Shown here piece by piece: positions 1 to 6,951 of a stretch of DNA of 32,699 bases; the first letter of the stretch is position 1, and every line of letters starts with the position of its first letter. Both the position numbers and the translations under genes were made by a program. Source of the DNA: Sphingomonas sp. PsM26 (GTDB lineage: Bacteria; Pseudomonadota; Alphaproteobacteria; Sphingomonadales; Sphingomonadaceae); contig JARUXA010000031.1 in NCBI GenBank assembly GCA_030433805.1, positions 1-32,699 of the forward strand. The letters are read 5' to 3'. Under the pieces are notes generated by a model. That model worked only from the letters and a program-made list of their open reading frames with translations. It ran no database searches and was not told where the DNA came from.

Positions 1-213
1 CTTCCATTCCAACGAAAGGATCGCACCATCAAACCGTGGGATCAAACACCTAGCTTGCCTCTGCGCTCGACGCTTTGCCTTCTTCGCAGACTCTGCGGGT
101 CGGACATGCGTCGGACCGGTCTGCTTCCTGTCTTTGCCAACCGGCTTTGCAGCGTCGATGGTGCCCTCGGATGAGAACCAAGCTTTGAGTTTTGAAAGTG
201 TGTCGCGGATCAT
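1..213 (-). CDS. Possible partial hypothetical protein, runs off the left edge
   Basis: On the minus strand an open frame starts at an ATG at 213 and stays open to base 1, giving 71 residues beginning MIRDTLSKLKAWFSSEG and very rich in Lys and Arg further on. The frame is closed just upstream by a TGA, so the start lies between that stop and 213. There is no clear ribosome binding site. I recognise no family. The alternating basic and helical composition is compatible with a small basic protein, but chance openness in GC-rich DNA is also possible. Low confidence. Confidence 0.3.
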   Translation of the reverse strand, partial: MIRDTLSKLKAWFSSEGTIDAAKPVGKDRKQTGPTHVRPAESAKKAKRRAQRQARCLIPRFDGAILSLEWK

Positions 214-732
214 TGTCAAGCCAATACGCTGTTCTCAAGAAGTGTGCCATTCAGCGCTTCCGGCTCGTCTACATTTTTACGCAGACGAACGGCAATCGGC
301 GGGGTGTAGGCTGTCCTAAAAGGATCGAGTATAGAGAACGTCGTCGGTCTCTCAAAACGTTCTGAACACGGAGATGAGAAGCTCCGCGTTGCCGGGCGCG
401 CAATAAGTGGTGGTTAGCTGCCGTTCGGCAGGTAGTAAACGGGAGCAAACAGAACAACGGAAACGGCGAAGCCACCGATAATGCTAACTTAGAATATCAT
501 TTGCCTATCTCCCTGTACATATCTTTGTTATCTGCGCCACAGTCACGTAGACGGTGAAAACACCGATTGAAACAAAAAAAGGCGATGATAAGTGGTAGGT
601 AGTGGGTAATCGGAATTTAGTAGGGCTTTTACCACTTGAAGAATGACTGGCAAACTACTAAAAAGGGGTCGTTATGTTGAGGGTGATTTGCGAGGTACCC
701 GCTACATCTCCCCCTTTCAAAGGAAACTCGAA
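214..732. other. Intergenic stretch, nothing convincing
   Basis: I see no gene, repeat or RNA with clear support here. Short frames exist on both strands but lack ribosome binding sites and protein-like composition. The last 100 bases before the MucR-type gene are AT-richer and probably hold its promoter, but no hexamer pair stands out. Confidence 0.4.
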
Positions 733-1230
733 TTGACTGATGAAACTACGAATACTGTTGAACTCGCTACCGAATTGACGATGGCGTGGTTGTCCAACCC
801 GAATACGCGCACGTCGGCGGACGATGTTCCGGCATTCTTGAAGTCAATGCATGACGCAGTGATCGGTCTTTCGACTGCGCCTGCAGAAGCTCCTGCTGAG
901 GACGCCGGACGTGAATTTACTGGTGCGGTCACTGCGCGGAAGTCGCTGGCAAATCCAGATGTCATCATCTCAATGATCGACGGAAAGCCCTACAAAACGC
1001 TTACGCGGCATCTTTCTAATAACGGCCTGACACCCGCTGAATATCGTACGCGCTATGGTTTAAAGGCCGATTATCCCATGACCGCACCGTCCTACTCGGC
1101 ATTACGTCGCGATATGGCGCACAAGATTGGGCTGGGCCGAAAGCCGGGACAGACAGCTTCTGTAAAGTCCGAGGCTCCCGCATCGACTGCAAAGCGTGGT
1201 CGCTCCCCCAAGGTAACCGAGCCTGCTTAA
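733..1230 (+). CDS. MucR/Ros-family transcriptional regulator lacking the usual zinc ligands
   Basis: This is a Ros/MucR-type DNA-binding regulator. The C-terminal half has the family signature: DGKPYKTLTRHL, then LTPAEYRTRYGL, DYPM.APSY and the closing KIGLGRK. I start it at the TTG at 733, giving LTDETTNTVELATE, which resembles the usual MucR N-terminus and has an AAAGGA site about 8 bases upstream. An ATG at 643 in the same frame adds 30 residues without family resemblance. Lined up with the Ros finger (C-x2-C-x9-H-x4-H by my alignment), the two cysteines are Ser and Asp, and only the first histidine (in RHL) remains. Ros homologues that fold without zinc are known in Mesorhizobium. The low-complexity Lys/Pro/Ser tail is typical. 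Targets cannot be told from sequence. It stands alone. Confidence 0.88.
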   Translation: MTDETTNTVELATELTMAWLSNPNTRTSADDVPAFLKSMHDAVIGLSTAPAEAPAEDAGREFTGAVTARKSLANPDVIISMIDGKPYKTLTRHLSNNGLTPAEYRTRYGLKADYPMTAPSYSALRRDMAHKIGLGRKPGQTASVKSEAPASTAKRGRSPKVTEPA

Positions 1231-1238
1231 ACTGACAC

Positions 1239-1267
1239 GCGGCGAACATGTCGGTCATGTTCGCCGC
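1239..1267 (+). terminator. Hairpin after the MucR-type gene
   Basis: A perfect 12-bp stem (GCGGCGAACATG with its complement) closes a 5-base loop, nine bases after the MucR-type stop codon. There is no T-run after it, so it may be a weak or factor-assisted terminator or an mRNA-stabilising hairpin. Confidence 0.55.
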
Positions 1268-1493
1268 CAATAGGCGTCGCCCTGATGTGAATGATCGTTC
1301 GCTATTGCGCGTTTTTGCTGTCCGTCAACAAACGCTATGCGTATCTGGTCAGATCGACCGGCTTGCCGTTTACATGCGGCAGGCGTTTCCTCGGGAAGGT
1401 AGCCAGTCCTGCGGCGAGCGCATGGCGGAACGCCTCGCTACGCGCGCCAGGCCAACGCTGGCGGCGGAGCCACAGGAAGTGAGGAAAACGGGC

Positions 1494-1799
1494 ATGGCGG
1501 CGATCGACGGCACGACCAAGGCGGACGAGCAGCGGCGGGCGGAGTTCCGCGCCATCACGGAACGCGATGGAAAGTTGGCAGCGCGGCAGGACTGCACGCT
1601 TGCCGAGCCATAACAGGCTCCGACGTAGGACGGGCGGACGATCGCGGATCGCATGGTGGGCAACGCTGGCGCCGACGGCAAGCCACCGCAGTCCGCGCAG
1701 GAGAAGCGGCTGGCTGACGCGTTGGAGAAGATCAGGGCGAGCCGAGAAAAAGAGCGTCAGGACCGCGAGCAAGGCAAGGATCGCGGCCGGGGGCGATAG
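1494..1799 (+). pseudogene. Possible decayed small charged protein, frame broken by two stops
   Basis: One frame reads MAAIDGTTKADEQRRAEF onward from an ATG at 1494 with a GAGG site 9 bases upstream. It hits TAA at 1611-1613 and TAG at 1626-1628, then continues in the same frame from 1653 as a Lys/Arg/Glu-rich helical stretch (EKRLADALEKIRASREKE) to a TAG at 1797-1799. The protein-like composition on both sides of the stops suggests a degraded gene. The alternatives are two tiny genes (1494-1613 and 1653-1799) or chance. I recognise no family. Confidence 0.3.
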
Positions 1800-1829
1800 A
1801 CAGGGCGAACTGGCAAAGGAGATGGCACG

Positions 1830-2015
1830 ATGACGGACAGGCTTTGGAGGGTGACCGTGAGCAGTCTGTTTCCCAACGATAACAGGGTTGAAAGCGTCTA
1901 TGAGGGGCATCACGCCGACGGGGCAGCGGCCAGTGATGCGGCGCTTACCTGGATGGCGATCGATAACGGTGGGTCTACGATCGATCGCATCGAGAAGATT
2001 GAACAAATCAGATAG
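1830..2015 (+). CDS. Small hypothetical protein
   Basis: This 61-residue protein begins MTDRLWRVTVSSLF and ends IDRIEKIEQIR. The start is well supported: an AAGGAG site lies 8 bases before the ATG at 1830. It has no signal peptide or membrane segment and looks like a small soluble alpha/beta protein. I do not recognise a family. It follows the broken charged frame ending at 1799 by 30 bases, so the two may once have been transcribed together. Confidence 0.6.
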   Translation: MTDRLWRVTVSSLFPNDNRVESVYEGHHADGAAASDAALTWMAIDNGGSTIDRIEKIEQIR

Positions 2016-2247
2016 CTGGCCGCTCGCGGTGTAGCGAGTGCTCTGTCATTAGCAGATCAGCGTTGGGCGTCCGCCACGGCGTTCCGGTCCGTTTGAGGGC
2101 GGGGGCGTCTTACCCTGCGTGCTCAATTGGTATTTGCTGCGGCATTCGCCGATCGATGCTCGACAGACAGAAAACGGCGCGAAATAGGGATACTGCTGTC
2201 GAGCTGTCGAACAGCCATGGTGGGAAGGATCAAAGGGATAACGCTAG

Positions 2248-2439
2248 ATGGCAGACGATGCACAAATGTACCGTGAGCGAGCAGAATCTGAGCGTGCTAT
2301 CGCGGGCAGCACGACGTTACCGAATGTCAGAGACCGAGCACTTCATTCTGCCACACGGTGGGACGAGCTGGCGGACCAGACAGAACGGGCAAAGGCAGCC
2401 GCTGTGGCGCGGCAGAGCAAGCAGTCGGATAGTTCTTGA
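2248..2439 (+). CDS. Small soluble hypothetical protein, sphingomonad type
   Basis: This 63-residue protein (MADDAQMYRERAESERAIA...) is strongly helical. Its pattern of a YRERA segment, a short LPNVRDRA segment and a WDELADQTER segment is common among small sphingomonad hypothetical proteins, as I recall them; the function is unknown. An AAAGGG stretch lies about 10 bases before the ATG. The gene is followed by a structured region and a strong terminator at 2554-2579, so it probably forms its own transcript with a long 3' end. Confidence 0.72.
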   Translation: MADDAQMYRERAESERAIAGSTTLPNVRDRALHSATRWDELADQTERAKAAAVARQSKQSDSS

Positions 2440-2580
2440 TGGCTCGATCAATCCCTCCAAGGTTTTTTGCTGCGGCGCACAAAAAACTCTTGCATGGTGA
2501 AGGCGACCGACAGACCATGGTCGCGCCTTTCAGGCATCCTCTCCTAGAAACTCAGGGCCGGCATGACCGGCCCTTTTTTG
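2440..2580 (+). ncRNA. Candidate small RNA or structured 3' UTR
   Basis: Three successive hairpins can be drawn. The first is an 8-bp stem with arms at 2462-2469 and 2480-2487. The second is an imperfect stem around 2500-2530 (AAGGC-GACC against GGTC-GC-GCCTT). The third is the terminator at 2554-2579. Between the last two lies an unpaired pyrimidine-rich CATCCTCTCCT segment that could pair with ribosome binding sites, as in several alphaproteobacterial regulatory RNAs. I see no separate promoter, so it may be the processed 3' end of the small gene ending at 2439. This is inference from base pairing only. Confidence 0.35.
2554..2579 (+). terminator. Rho-independent terminator
   Basis: An 8-bp GC-rich stem (AGGGCCGG with CCGGCCCT) closes a CATGA loop and is followed directly by a run of six T. 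This is the clearest intrinsic terminator in the window. It ends the transcript of the small gene at 2248-2439 and any RNA made from 2440 onward. Confidence 0.85.
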
Positions 2581-2663
2581 TTTCGTGCTGATCGTGCGCG
2601 GCTAGAGCGGCAAGTTACATCCGGCCGATCATCATGACGAACCACTACCGCCAATGCGCCCTA

Positions 2664-3056
2664 TCATAGCCCACCCTGGAAACTGAAGGTGAACCGGTAT
2701 GATCGCAACCGGTCGGTTAGCTGGGTTGCCTGGGGAAGCGGACTGGCCCCGACCAGTGTCAGGCTGCCATCAGCAACATTGACGGGCACCCCAGGCTGAA
2801 GATCGAACCGCCTGGACCATCCGCCCCCAAACACTGTCACTTGTACGATCACACGGCCAGCCTGAACACATTGCACATCAGCCGGACAGCGGGTGTCTTC
2901 GATGACGCGTTCTGCGCGCACCCGAGGTCCGTTGACGGACGCTATTTGCCCTAGGCGAACCGGCCCTTCCACCGGGCGGGCTGAGGTGCCGCCAGTTAGC
3001 CAGAATACGATTAAGGCAACGACGGCCGCTGTTATCAGGCAGGGGCTTTTAGCCAC
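2664..3056 (-). CDS. Exported hypothetical protein, partner of the I78 gene
   Basis: This 130-residue protein has an N-terminal hydrophobic segment (residues 6-23, AAVVALIVFWLTGG) acting as a signal or anchor. The periplasmic part has two cysteines in a CPADVQCVQAGRVIV segment and a later LTLVGASPLPQ segment. Similar small exported proteins with an 'EDxRCPxDVQCxxAGR' core occur in sphingomonads by my recollection; the function is unknown. The start is a GTG at 3056, eight bases inside the end of the upstream I78 gene (stop at 3051-3049), so the two are translationally coupled. Confidence 0.75.
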   Translation of the reverse strand: MAKSPCLITAAVVALIVFWLTGGTSARPVEGPVRLGQIASVNGPRVRAERVIEDTRCPADVQCVQAGRVIVQVTVFGGGWSRRFDLQPGVPVNVADGSLTLVGASPLPQATQLTDRLRSYRFTFSFQGGL

Positions 3057-3339
3057 AGGATGCGGCGATCACTTGACCGTCGGCGATTGTGACCGTGACG
3101 CGTTCCTCGCGAAAATCCTTCGTCGTCATATCACCGGGGGCGATCCGCCTGATGATCGCGCTTCCCGTGTTTTGCCGAATGGTGGCGTCGTCAGGAGCGG
3201 CCTTGCCAACCAGCGTTGCGGTAGCCGCGGGGCGGCAGACCGAACGCCCGGGTCCGGTTGTACCGGTCGACGCGCAGGCACCAAGCCCGGCGAGGCTCAG
3301 TAAAGCTATCAGGGTGCCGATCGTGTTGGCCGTCATCAT
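3049..3339 (-). CDS. Lipoprotein with I78-type protease inhibitor domain
   Basis: This 96-residue protein starts at the ATG at 3339 (a second ATG follows directly), with a GGAG site a few bases upstream. Residues 1-19 form a lipoprotein signal peptide ending in the lipobox LGAC. The C-terminal half matches the peptidase inhibitor I78 family: a 'RQNTGSAIIRRI.PGD..T.DFREERVTV' core and the closing DGQVIAASCG. The disulfide expected in such domains is plausible between the mature cysteines. Family members inhibit serine proteases, so a periplasmic protective role is inferred. It is first in a two-gene operon with the exported protein ending at 2664. Confidence 0.8.
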   Translation of the reverse strand: MMTANTIGTLIALLSLAGLGACASTGTTGPGRSVCRPAATATLVGKAAPDDATIRQNTGSAIIRRIAPGDMTTKDFREERVTVTIADGQVIAASCG

Positions 3340-3459
3340 TGTATCTCCATCAGCAACAGGCTGTCCGGTTTTGTAACGGGGCAAAGCTGAACGGCAGACG
3401 AAGTGAAGGGTGGGACGCTGGCGTTTTGCTACTCAGCTGCCTGTATGGCTGTCATCGCG

Positions 3460-3471
3460 GCAAACGTTTGC
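3460..3471. promoter_or_regulatory. PurR/LacI-like palindrome upstream of the HU gene
   Basis: GCAAACGTTTGC is a perfect 12-bp palindrome centred on CG, about 75 bases before the HU start codon. It equals the core of the Escherichia coli PurR box, a LacI-family operator. No LacI-family gene is in the window, so a binding protein is inferred, not seen. Confidence 0.4.
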
Positions 3472-3510
3472 AACCGCACAACTAGGATTGTCAGCTCGCA
3501 AAGCCTGGCT

Positions 3511-3523
3511 AGGGTTCAACCCT
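3511..3523. promoter_or_regulatory. Small palindrome next to the HU ribosome binding site
   Basis: AGGGTT-C-AACCCT is a perfect 6-bp inverted repeat ending six bases before the AAGGAGG of the HU gene. As DNA it could be an operator. As RNA its 1-base loop is too tight for a full hairpin. Confidence 0.25.
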
Positions 3524-3544
3524 TTCTAAGGAGGACAATCAGGC

Positions 3545-3814
3545 ATGAACATCAGTGAACTTGCAAAAGGCGTTGCCGCTACGACAGGGTCGAGCGAGGG
3601 AGATGCTAAAACGGCGATCACAGCGGTCTTCGACCAAATCGCCAGTGCAGCTGCCAAGGGCGAAGAAGTCTCCATTTCTGGCTTTGGCAAATTTGCTGTC
3701 AAGGATCGTCCGGAACGGCAGGGCCGTAATCCGGCGACCGGCGAGACGATAACGATTGCCGCATCCAAGAAGGTGTCGTTTACGCCAGCCAAGGGGCTGA
3801 AGGACAAGCTTTGA
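3545..3814 (+). CDS. hup: HU-family DNA-binding protein
   Basis: This 89-residue histone-like protein covers the full HU fold: an N-terminal helical dimerisation part (MNISELAKGVAATTG, then a second helix to residue 43), the GFGKF turn, and the DNA-binding arm with RQGRNPATGE. It ends at the usual family length. AAGGAGG sits 10 bases before the ATG at 3545. HU proteins bend and compact DNA as dimers in the nucleoid. It stands alone, between a leftward exported-protein operon and an insertion-sequence remnant. The hup symbol is by family; an IHF-like role is less likely from the arm sequence. Confidence 0.93.
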   Translation: MNISELAKGVAATTGSSEGDAKTAITAVFDQIASAAAKGEEVSISGFGKFAVKDRPERQGRNPATGETITIAASKKVSFTPAKGLKDKL

Positions 3815-3821
3815 ATGTGTT

Positions 3822-3847
3822 GCGCCGGCGGGTTAGCTCGCCGGTGC
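3822..3847 (+). terminator. Hairpin after the HU gene
   Basis: A 9-bp stem (GCGCCGGCG with CGCCGGTGC, one G-T wobble) closes an 8-base loop eight bases after the HU stop codon. There is no T-run, so termination would be weak. It marks the likely end of the HU transcript before the IS remnant. Confidence 0.45.
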
Positions 3848-3956
3848 TCAATTGGCTAGGGGAGTGTCTAAACCCCTCGAGACCGTTGAAAAAGGCCTGC
3901 GCAAAATCGGCGTGGCGGATGGCTGGTGACGCCGGCATGGTAGGATACTCCGCGTA

Positions 3957-4307
3957 TCAGGCCGGCGCAGCCTGCCGGCCGAGCAGCTGAAGGTTGTATG
4001 CCGCGGCGGCCATGGTGAACTCTTCGGCGGCTCTTGACAGGCCTCGCAGCTTGAGCGTTCGTATTCCCAGGTTGCGTTTCAGGTGGCCGAACACGCGCTC
4101 GATCCGCTGTCTTCGACGCCGTGCGTGCACATAGGCGTCGGTGCCGGCAAGGGCGCGCACGGTATCGCGGGCTTCCTCGCTGACGAGCCGGGTGACACCT
4201 CGCTTCGGACCGATGGTGCATTGCGGCTTCAGCTCGCAGGCGGCGCAATCCGCCCTCGTCACCGTCGCAAGCAGCCATTTTTCAACAGCCTCCTCCGGTT
4301 GTGACAC
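3957..4307 (-). pseudogene. IS1182-type transposase, C-terminal fragment
   Basis: About 116 residues remain of the C-terminal part of an IS1182-family (DDE) transposase. Visible are the cysteine motif DCAACELKPQC, then VRALAGTDAYVHARRRRQRIERVFGHLKR..G, which carries the catalytic Glu region (ERVFGHLK), and the closing LRGLSRAAEEFTMAAAAYNLQLL. The N-terminal two thirds with the catalytic Asp residues are missing, and homology ends near 4307. The GTG there is only the first in-frame codon, not a true start. The element's outer end probably lies around 3860, but no matching inverted repeat is visible because the other end is gone. It cannot encode an active enzyme. Confidence 0.85.
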
Positions 4308-4846
4308 CAGGCATCATGGCCGCTCGCGCCCCATTTCGGCTGTTCACTCGATCGGCATGTGTTCCCGAAACCGCCCGTTCCAACCGCTCGTCCAATTCCC
4401 GTTTTCCCATGTCCGATCGGCAATTTTGGGAAAATCCAATCGGGAACAGATTTCGGGAAAGCGTAACCCGGAAGAGACGCGCGGCGCGTGTATCAACGGC
4501 CTTGTCCTGGTTGACCTTCCTAATTGGGAAGGCGAGATCGGCAGAAAGCGCGCAATTTTGGCCATTCCGCTTACGCAACAAAAAAGACACGCAGGCCGCA
4601 GCCGTGATACTGAATGCATCAATATTGCAACTCGATATAAGGCTATCTCAGATAGAGGCCGTTGAGGGTATCTGATATACTTTAGTATGATTGATGCTTT
4701 CTCACAAAACTCGGCTCTATTATTTTGTAATAGGCAGTCTTTTACCATGGCATTTTGCTGCCAAAATTATTTATGCATGCCATTTTAAGCGTCGTCGCTT
4801 CAAGCTGACAGATTTGTATGTTGACAATCCATCAATTTGTCAGACA

Positions 4847-4860
4847 TGTTATCGCTATCA
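4847..4860. promoter_or_regulatory. LacI-type operator-like site, imperfect
   Basis: TGTTATCGCTATCA, read on the minus strand as TGATAGCGATAACA, matches 12 of 14 positions of the perfect palindrome at 6878-6891 and resembles the LacI-family Xyl box of Xanthomonas (TGGTAGCGCTAACA). A TTGACA hexamer starts 16 bases upstream, so a repressor here would sit over a promoter. It is far (about 340 bases) from the GH35 start. Confidence 0.35.
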
Positions 4861-5140
4861 GACAGGTTGTCGCAGATGATGCGGCCGCCCATAATAGGAG
4901 CGATCGATGGCCTTCGCCTTAAATGCTAGAATTGGGCGCAATAATCACGCGTTATTAAGCAATTAACGGCGTCCCGTCAATAGCATGGTACTACTCCGAG
5001 CCTAAGGCTTGGTAACGATCTAGACGGCATAGATATGAATAAGCATCATTGCTTAGACAGTTTTATAATTAGTGCATTTACTTATTTACATGTTACAACG
5101 GATACTTTGATTTGTTCAAATATAAAGCATCACTAAATAC

Positions 5141-5159
5141 TTAGTTAAAAAACCAGTAA
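5141..5159. promoter_or_regulatory. Copy 1 of a shared 19-bp palindromic site (GH35 gene)
   Basis: TTAGTTAAAAAACCAGTAA, read on the minus strand, begins TTACTGGT, the same half-site as at 22660-22678. Its other half (TTAGTT) is degenerate. It lies 37 bases before the GH35 start codon, within AT-rich DNA, in a position suited to control of initiation. Confidence 0.4.
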
Positions 5160-5196
5160 TATATACTAATAAGAAAAACCAAATTGGAGTTGGATA

Positions 5197-6831
5197 ATGA
5201 AATTTCACTCTGCTCTTTTTGCATTTTCTACTCTTGTCGCAGCAACGCCTGCGTTTGCCGACGCCCCTTCACTCCGTAAACAAGGTAGCGCGACACAGCT
5301 GATCGTCGGCGGCAAGCCGATGCTGGTCATCGCAGGCGAGCTCAGCAATTCTGCAGCGTCCAGCGCCGCGTACATGGCGCCGCACTGGAAAAAATTGCGA
5401 GCGATGCATCTTAATACGGTTCTCGCGCCGGTTGCATGGGAGCTTATCGAGCCGCGGGAGGGGCAATTCGACTGGAGTTCAGTCGACGCCATGGTGCGTG
5501 ACGCGCGTGCCGCCGATTTGAAGCTGGTCATTCTGTGGTTTGGGGCATGGAAAAACTCGATGTCGACCTACGCTCCGTCTTGGGTGAAGCGCGACCAGAC
5601 GCGGTTTCCACGTGCACAAGGTCCGAACGATCAAGGGGTCGACATTCTATCGGCGTTCGCACCTGCGACGTTGAAGGCCGACCAGCGTGCTTACGCTGCA
5701 CTGATGGCGCATTTGAAAACGATTGACGGTACGCAGAACACCGTCGTGATGATGCAGGTAGAAAACGAGATCGGCATGCTACCGGTCGCGCGCGACTACG
5801 GCCCTCTCGCTGAGGCCGCATTTCGTCAGCCCGTACCGATTGAATTGGTCCAATATCTAATGCAGCACAAGGCCAGTCTCGTTCCCGAGATGCAGGCGAT
5901 GTGGGTCGAGCGCGGTGCAAAGACGCAGGGCTCATGGGAGGACCTCTTCGGCGCAGGGGACGCTGCGGCGGAAGTGTTCACCGCGTGGCATTATGCACGG
6001 TTCGCGGATCAGCTTACCGCGGCAGGCAAAGCAGCCTATCCAATGCCGATGTACGTCAACGTCGCGCTCAATCGCCCCGGTCGCGCACCGGGCGAATATC
6101 CAAGCGGCGGTCCGCTGCCTCATCTTATCGACGTCTGGAAGGCCGGCGCACCCAAGATTGATTTTCTGGCACCGGACATTTACTTTCCGAACTATGTCGA
6201 CTTGGTGGGTCGCTATAAGCGTCCCGACAACCCGCTCTTCATTCCGGAGGCGAACAACGCGGACAATACCGCGGTCCCCGCCAATGCATTCTTTGCGTAT
6301 GGCGAGCATGACGCGATCGGTTTCGGACCGTTTTCCATCGATTCGGTTGACGACGCTCCCGGCGCTCTAACTAAGGCCTTTGATGTGATCGACCAACTCT
6401 CACCGCAGATACTCGCGGCGCAGGGGTCGAACCGAATGGCCGGGTTTAAGCCACGCGTGTTGTACGATGAGACGGTCATATACGAACCTCAGGTGCGAGA
6501 CATCGGCGGCTATCGCTTCACGATCGCCTACGCTGACATTCAGCGGCCAATCGCAAAGCCAGATACTGCAAGCTATGGCGGGCTGATCATTCAGACCGGT
6601 CCTGAGGAGTTCTTGGTGGCGGGTCAGGGTATCACTGTGACCTTCAAGCCCATCGGCGACGGTCCAGCGCTGGCCGGCATCGACAGTGCTTTCGAAGGAC
6701 GGTTCGACGCCTCAGGTCATTGGGTACCGGGTCGGCTCCTCAACGGTGATCAGACCCATCAGGGGCGCCACATTAGCCTGCCAGCCGGCGAATGGCGGAT
6801 TCAACGTATAAAACTCTATCGCTACCACTAG
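5197..6831 (+). CDS. GH35 beta-galactosidase with C-terminal DUF5597-type domain, secreted
   Basis: This 544-residue protein has a signal peptide (residues 1-22, MKFHSALFAF...PAFADA). The GH35 (beta/alpha)8 barrel follows: LRAMHLNTVLAPVAWELIEPREG.FDW, then MMQVENEIG with the acid/base Glu191 of the N-E pair, and the nucleophile region LFIPEANN (Glu351). The C-terminal part resembles the DUF5597 domain found on this group of bacterial GH35 enzymes. These enzymes remove terminal beta-galactose from plant side chains or oligosaccharides, probably in the periplasm. A GGAG lies 8 bases before the ATG. It is followed 120 bases later by a TonB receptor gene that is now broken, which would have been its import partner. 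Both genes have a related operator-like site upstream. Confidence 0.9.
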   Translation: MKFHSALFAFSTLVAATPAFADAPSLRKQGSATQLIVGGKPMLVIAGELSNSAASSAAYMAPHWKKLRAMHLNTVLAPVAWELIEPREGQFDWSSVDAMVRDARAADLKLVILWFGAWKNSMSTYAPSWVKRDQTRFPRAQGPNDQGVDILSAFAPATLKADQRAYAALMAHLKTIDGTQNTVVMMQVENEIGMLPVARDYGPLAEAAFRQPVPIELVQYLMQHKASLVPEMQAMWVERGAKTQGSWEDLFGAGDAAAEVFTAWHYARFADQLTAAGKAAYPMPMYVNVALNRPGRAPGEYPSGGPLPHLIDVWKAGAPKIDFLAPDIYFPNYVDLVGRYKRPDNPLFIPEANNADNTAVPANAFFAYGEHDAIGFGPFSIDSVDDAPGALTKAFDVIDQLSPQILAAQGSNRMAGFKPRVLYDETVIYEPQVRDIGGYRFTIAYADIQRPIAKPDTASYGGLIIQTGPEEFLVAGQGITVTFKPIGDGPALAGIDSAFEGRFDASGHWVPGRLLNGDQTHQGRHISLPAGEWRIQRIKLYRYH

Positions 6832-6846
6832 GCAGACCAGTTGACA

Positions 6847-6865
6847 TAACTGGTAAGGCCAATAA
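6847..6865. promoter_or_regulatory. Copy 2 of the shared 19-bp site (truncated TonB receptor)
   Basis: TAACTGGTAAGGCCAATAA matches 15 of 19 positions of TTACTGGTAGCGCCAGTAA, the minus-strand reading of the site at 22660-22678. It directly follows a TTGACA at 6841-6846, so it may overlap a promoter. Confidence 0.5.
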
Positions 6866-6877
6866 AGACAGCTATTC

Positions 6878-6891
6878 TGATAGCGCTATCA
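6878..6891. promoter_or_regulatory. Perfect LacI-type palindrome before the truncated TonB receptor
   Basis: TGATAGCGCTATCA is a perfect 14-bp palindrome with the central CG-containing AGCGCT core typical of LacI-family operators controlling sugar genes (compare the Xyl box of Xanthomonas). It lies 61 bases before the receptor start codon. No LacI-family gene is present in the window. Confidence 0.55.
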
Positions 6892-6951
6892 CGCGCAGTG
6901 TATGACTGACACCGACAACGAAGCGGTGAAGTCGTGAGGAGAGGAACTACA

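Larger units (their letters stand above)
4308..5196. other. Geneless, increasingly AT-rich stretch before the GH35 gene
   Basis: I find no supported gene. The first part (4360-4460) has a cluster of TTCCCG/CGGGAA inverted repeats. From about 4590 the DNA becomes clearly AT-rich, unlike both flanks. It holds a small palindrome ATACT-TT-AGTAT (4677-4688), a TTGACA at 4831-4836 and two operator-like sites listed separately (4847-4860 and 5141-5159). It starts at the broken edge of an IS remnant, so it is probably foreign DNA carrying the GH35 control region. Confidence 0.5.

Noticed and set aside
1335..2006. Long open frame of 223 codons on the minus strand
   Set aside because: It lies antisense to the well-started small gene at 1830-2015, has no ribosome binding site and an odd Arg/Pro/Leu-rich composition typical of GC-rich antisense frames.
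4691..4879. Short plus-strand frame with hydrophobic and cysteine residues in the AT-rich region
   Set aside because: It has no ribosome binding site and lies across the operator-like site at 4847; it is most likely chance.
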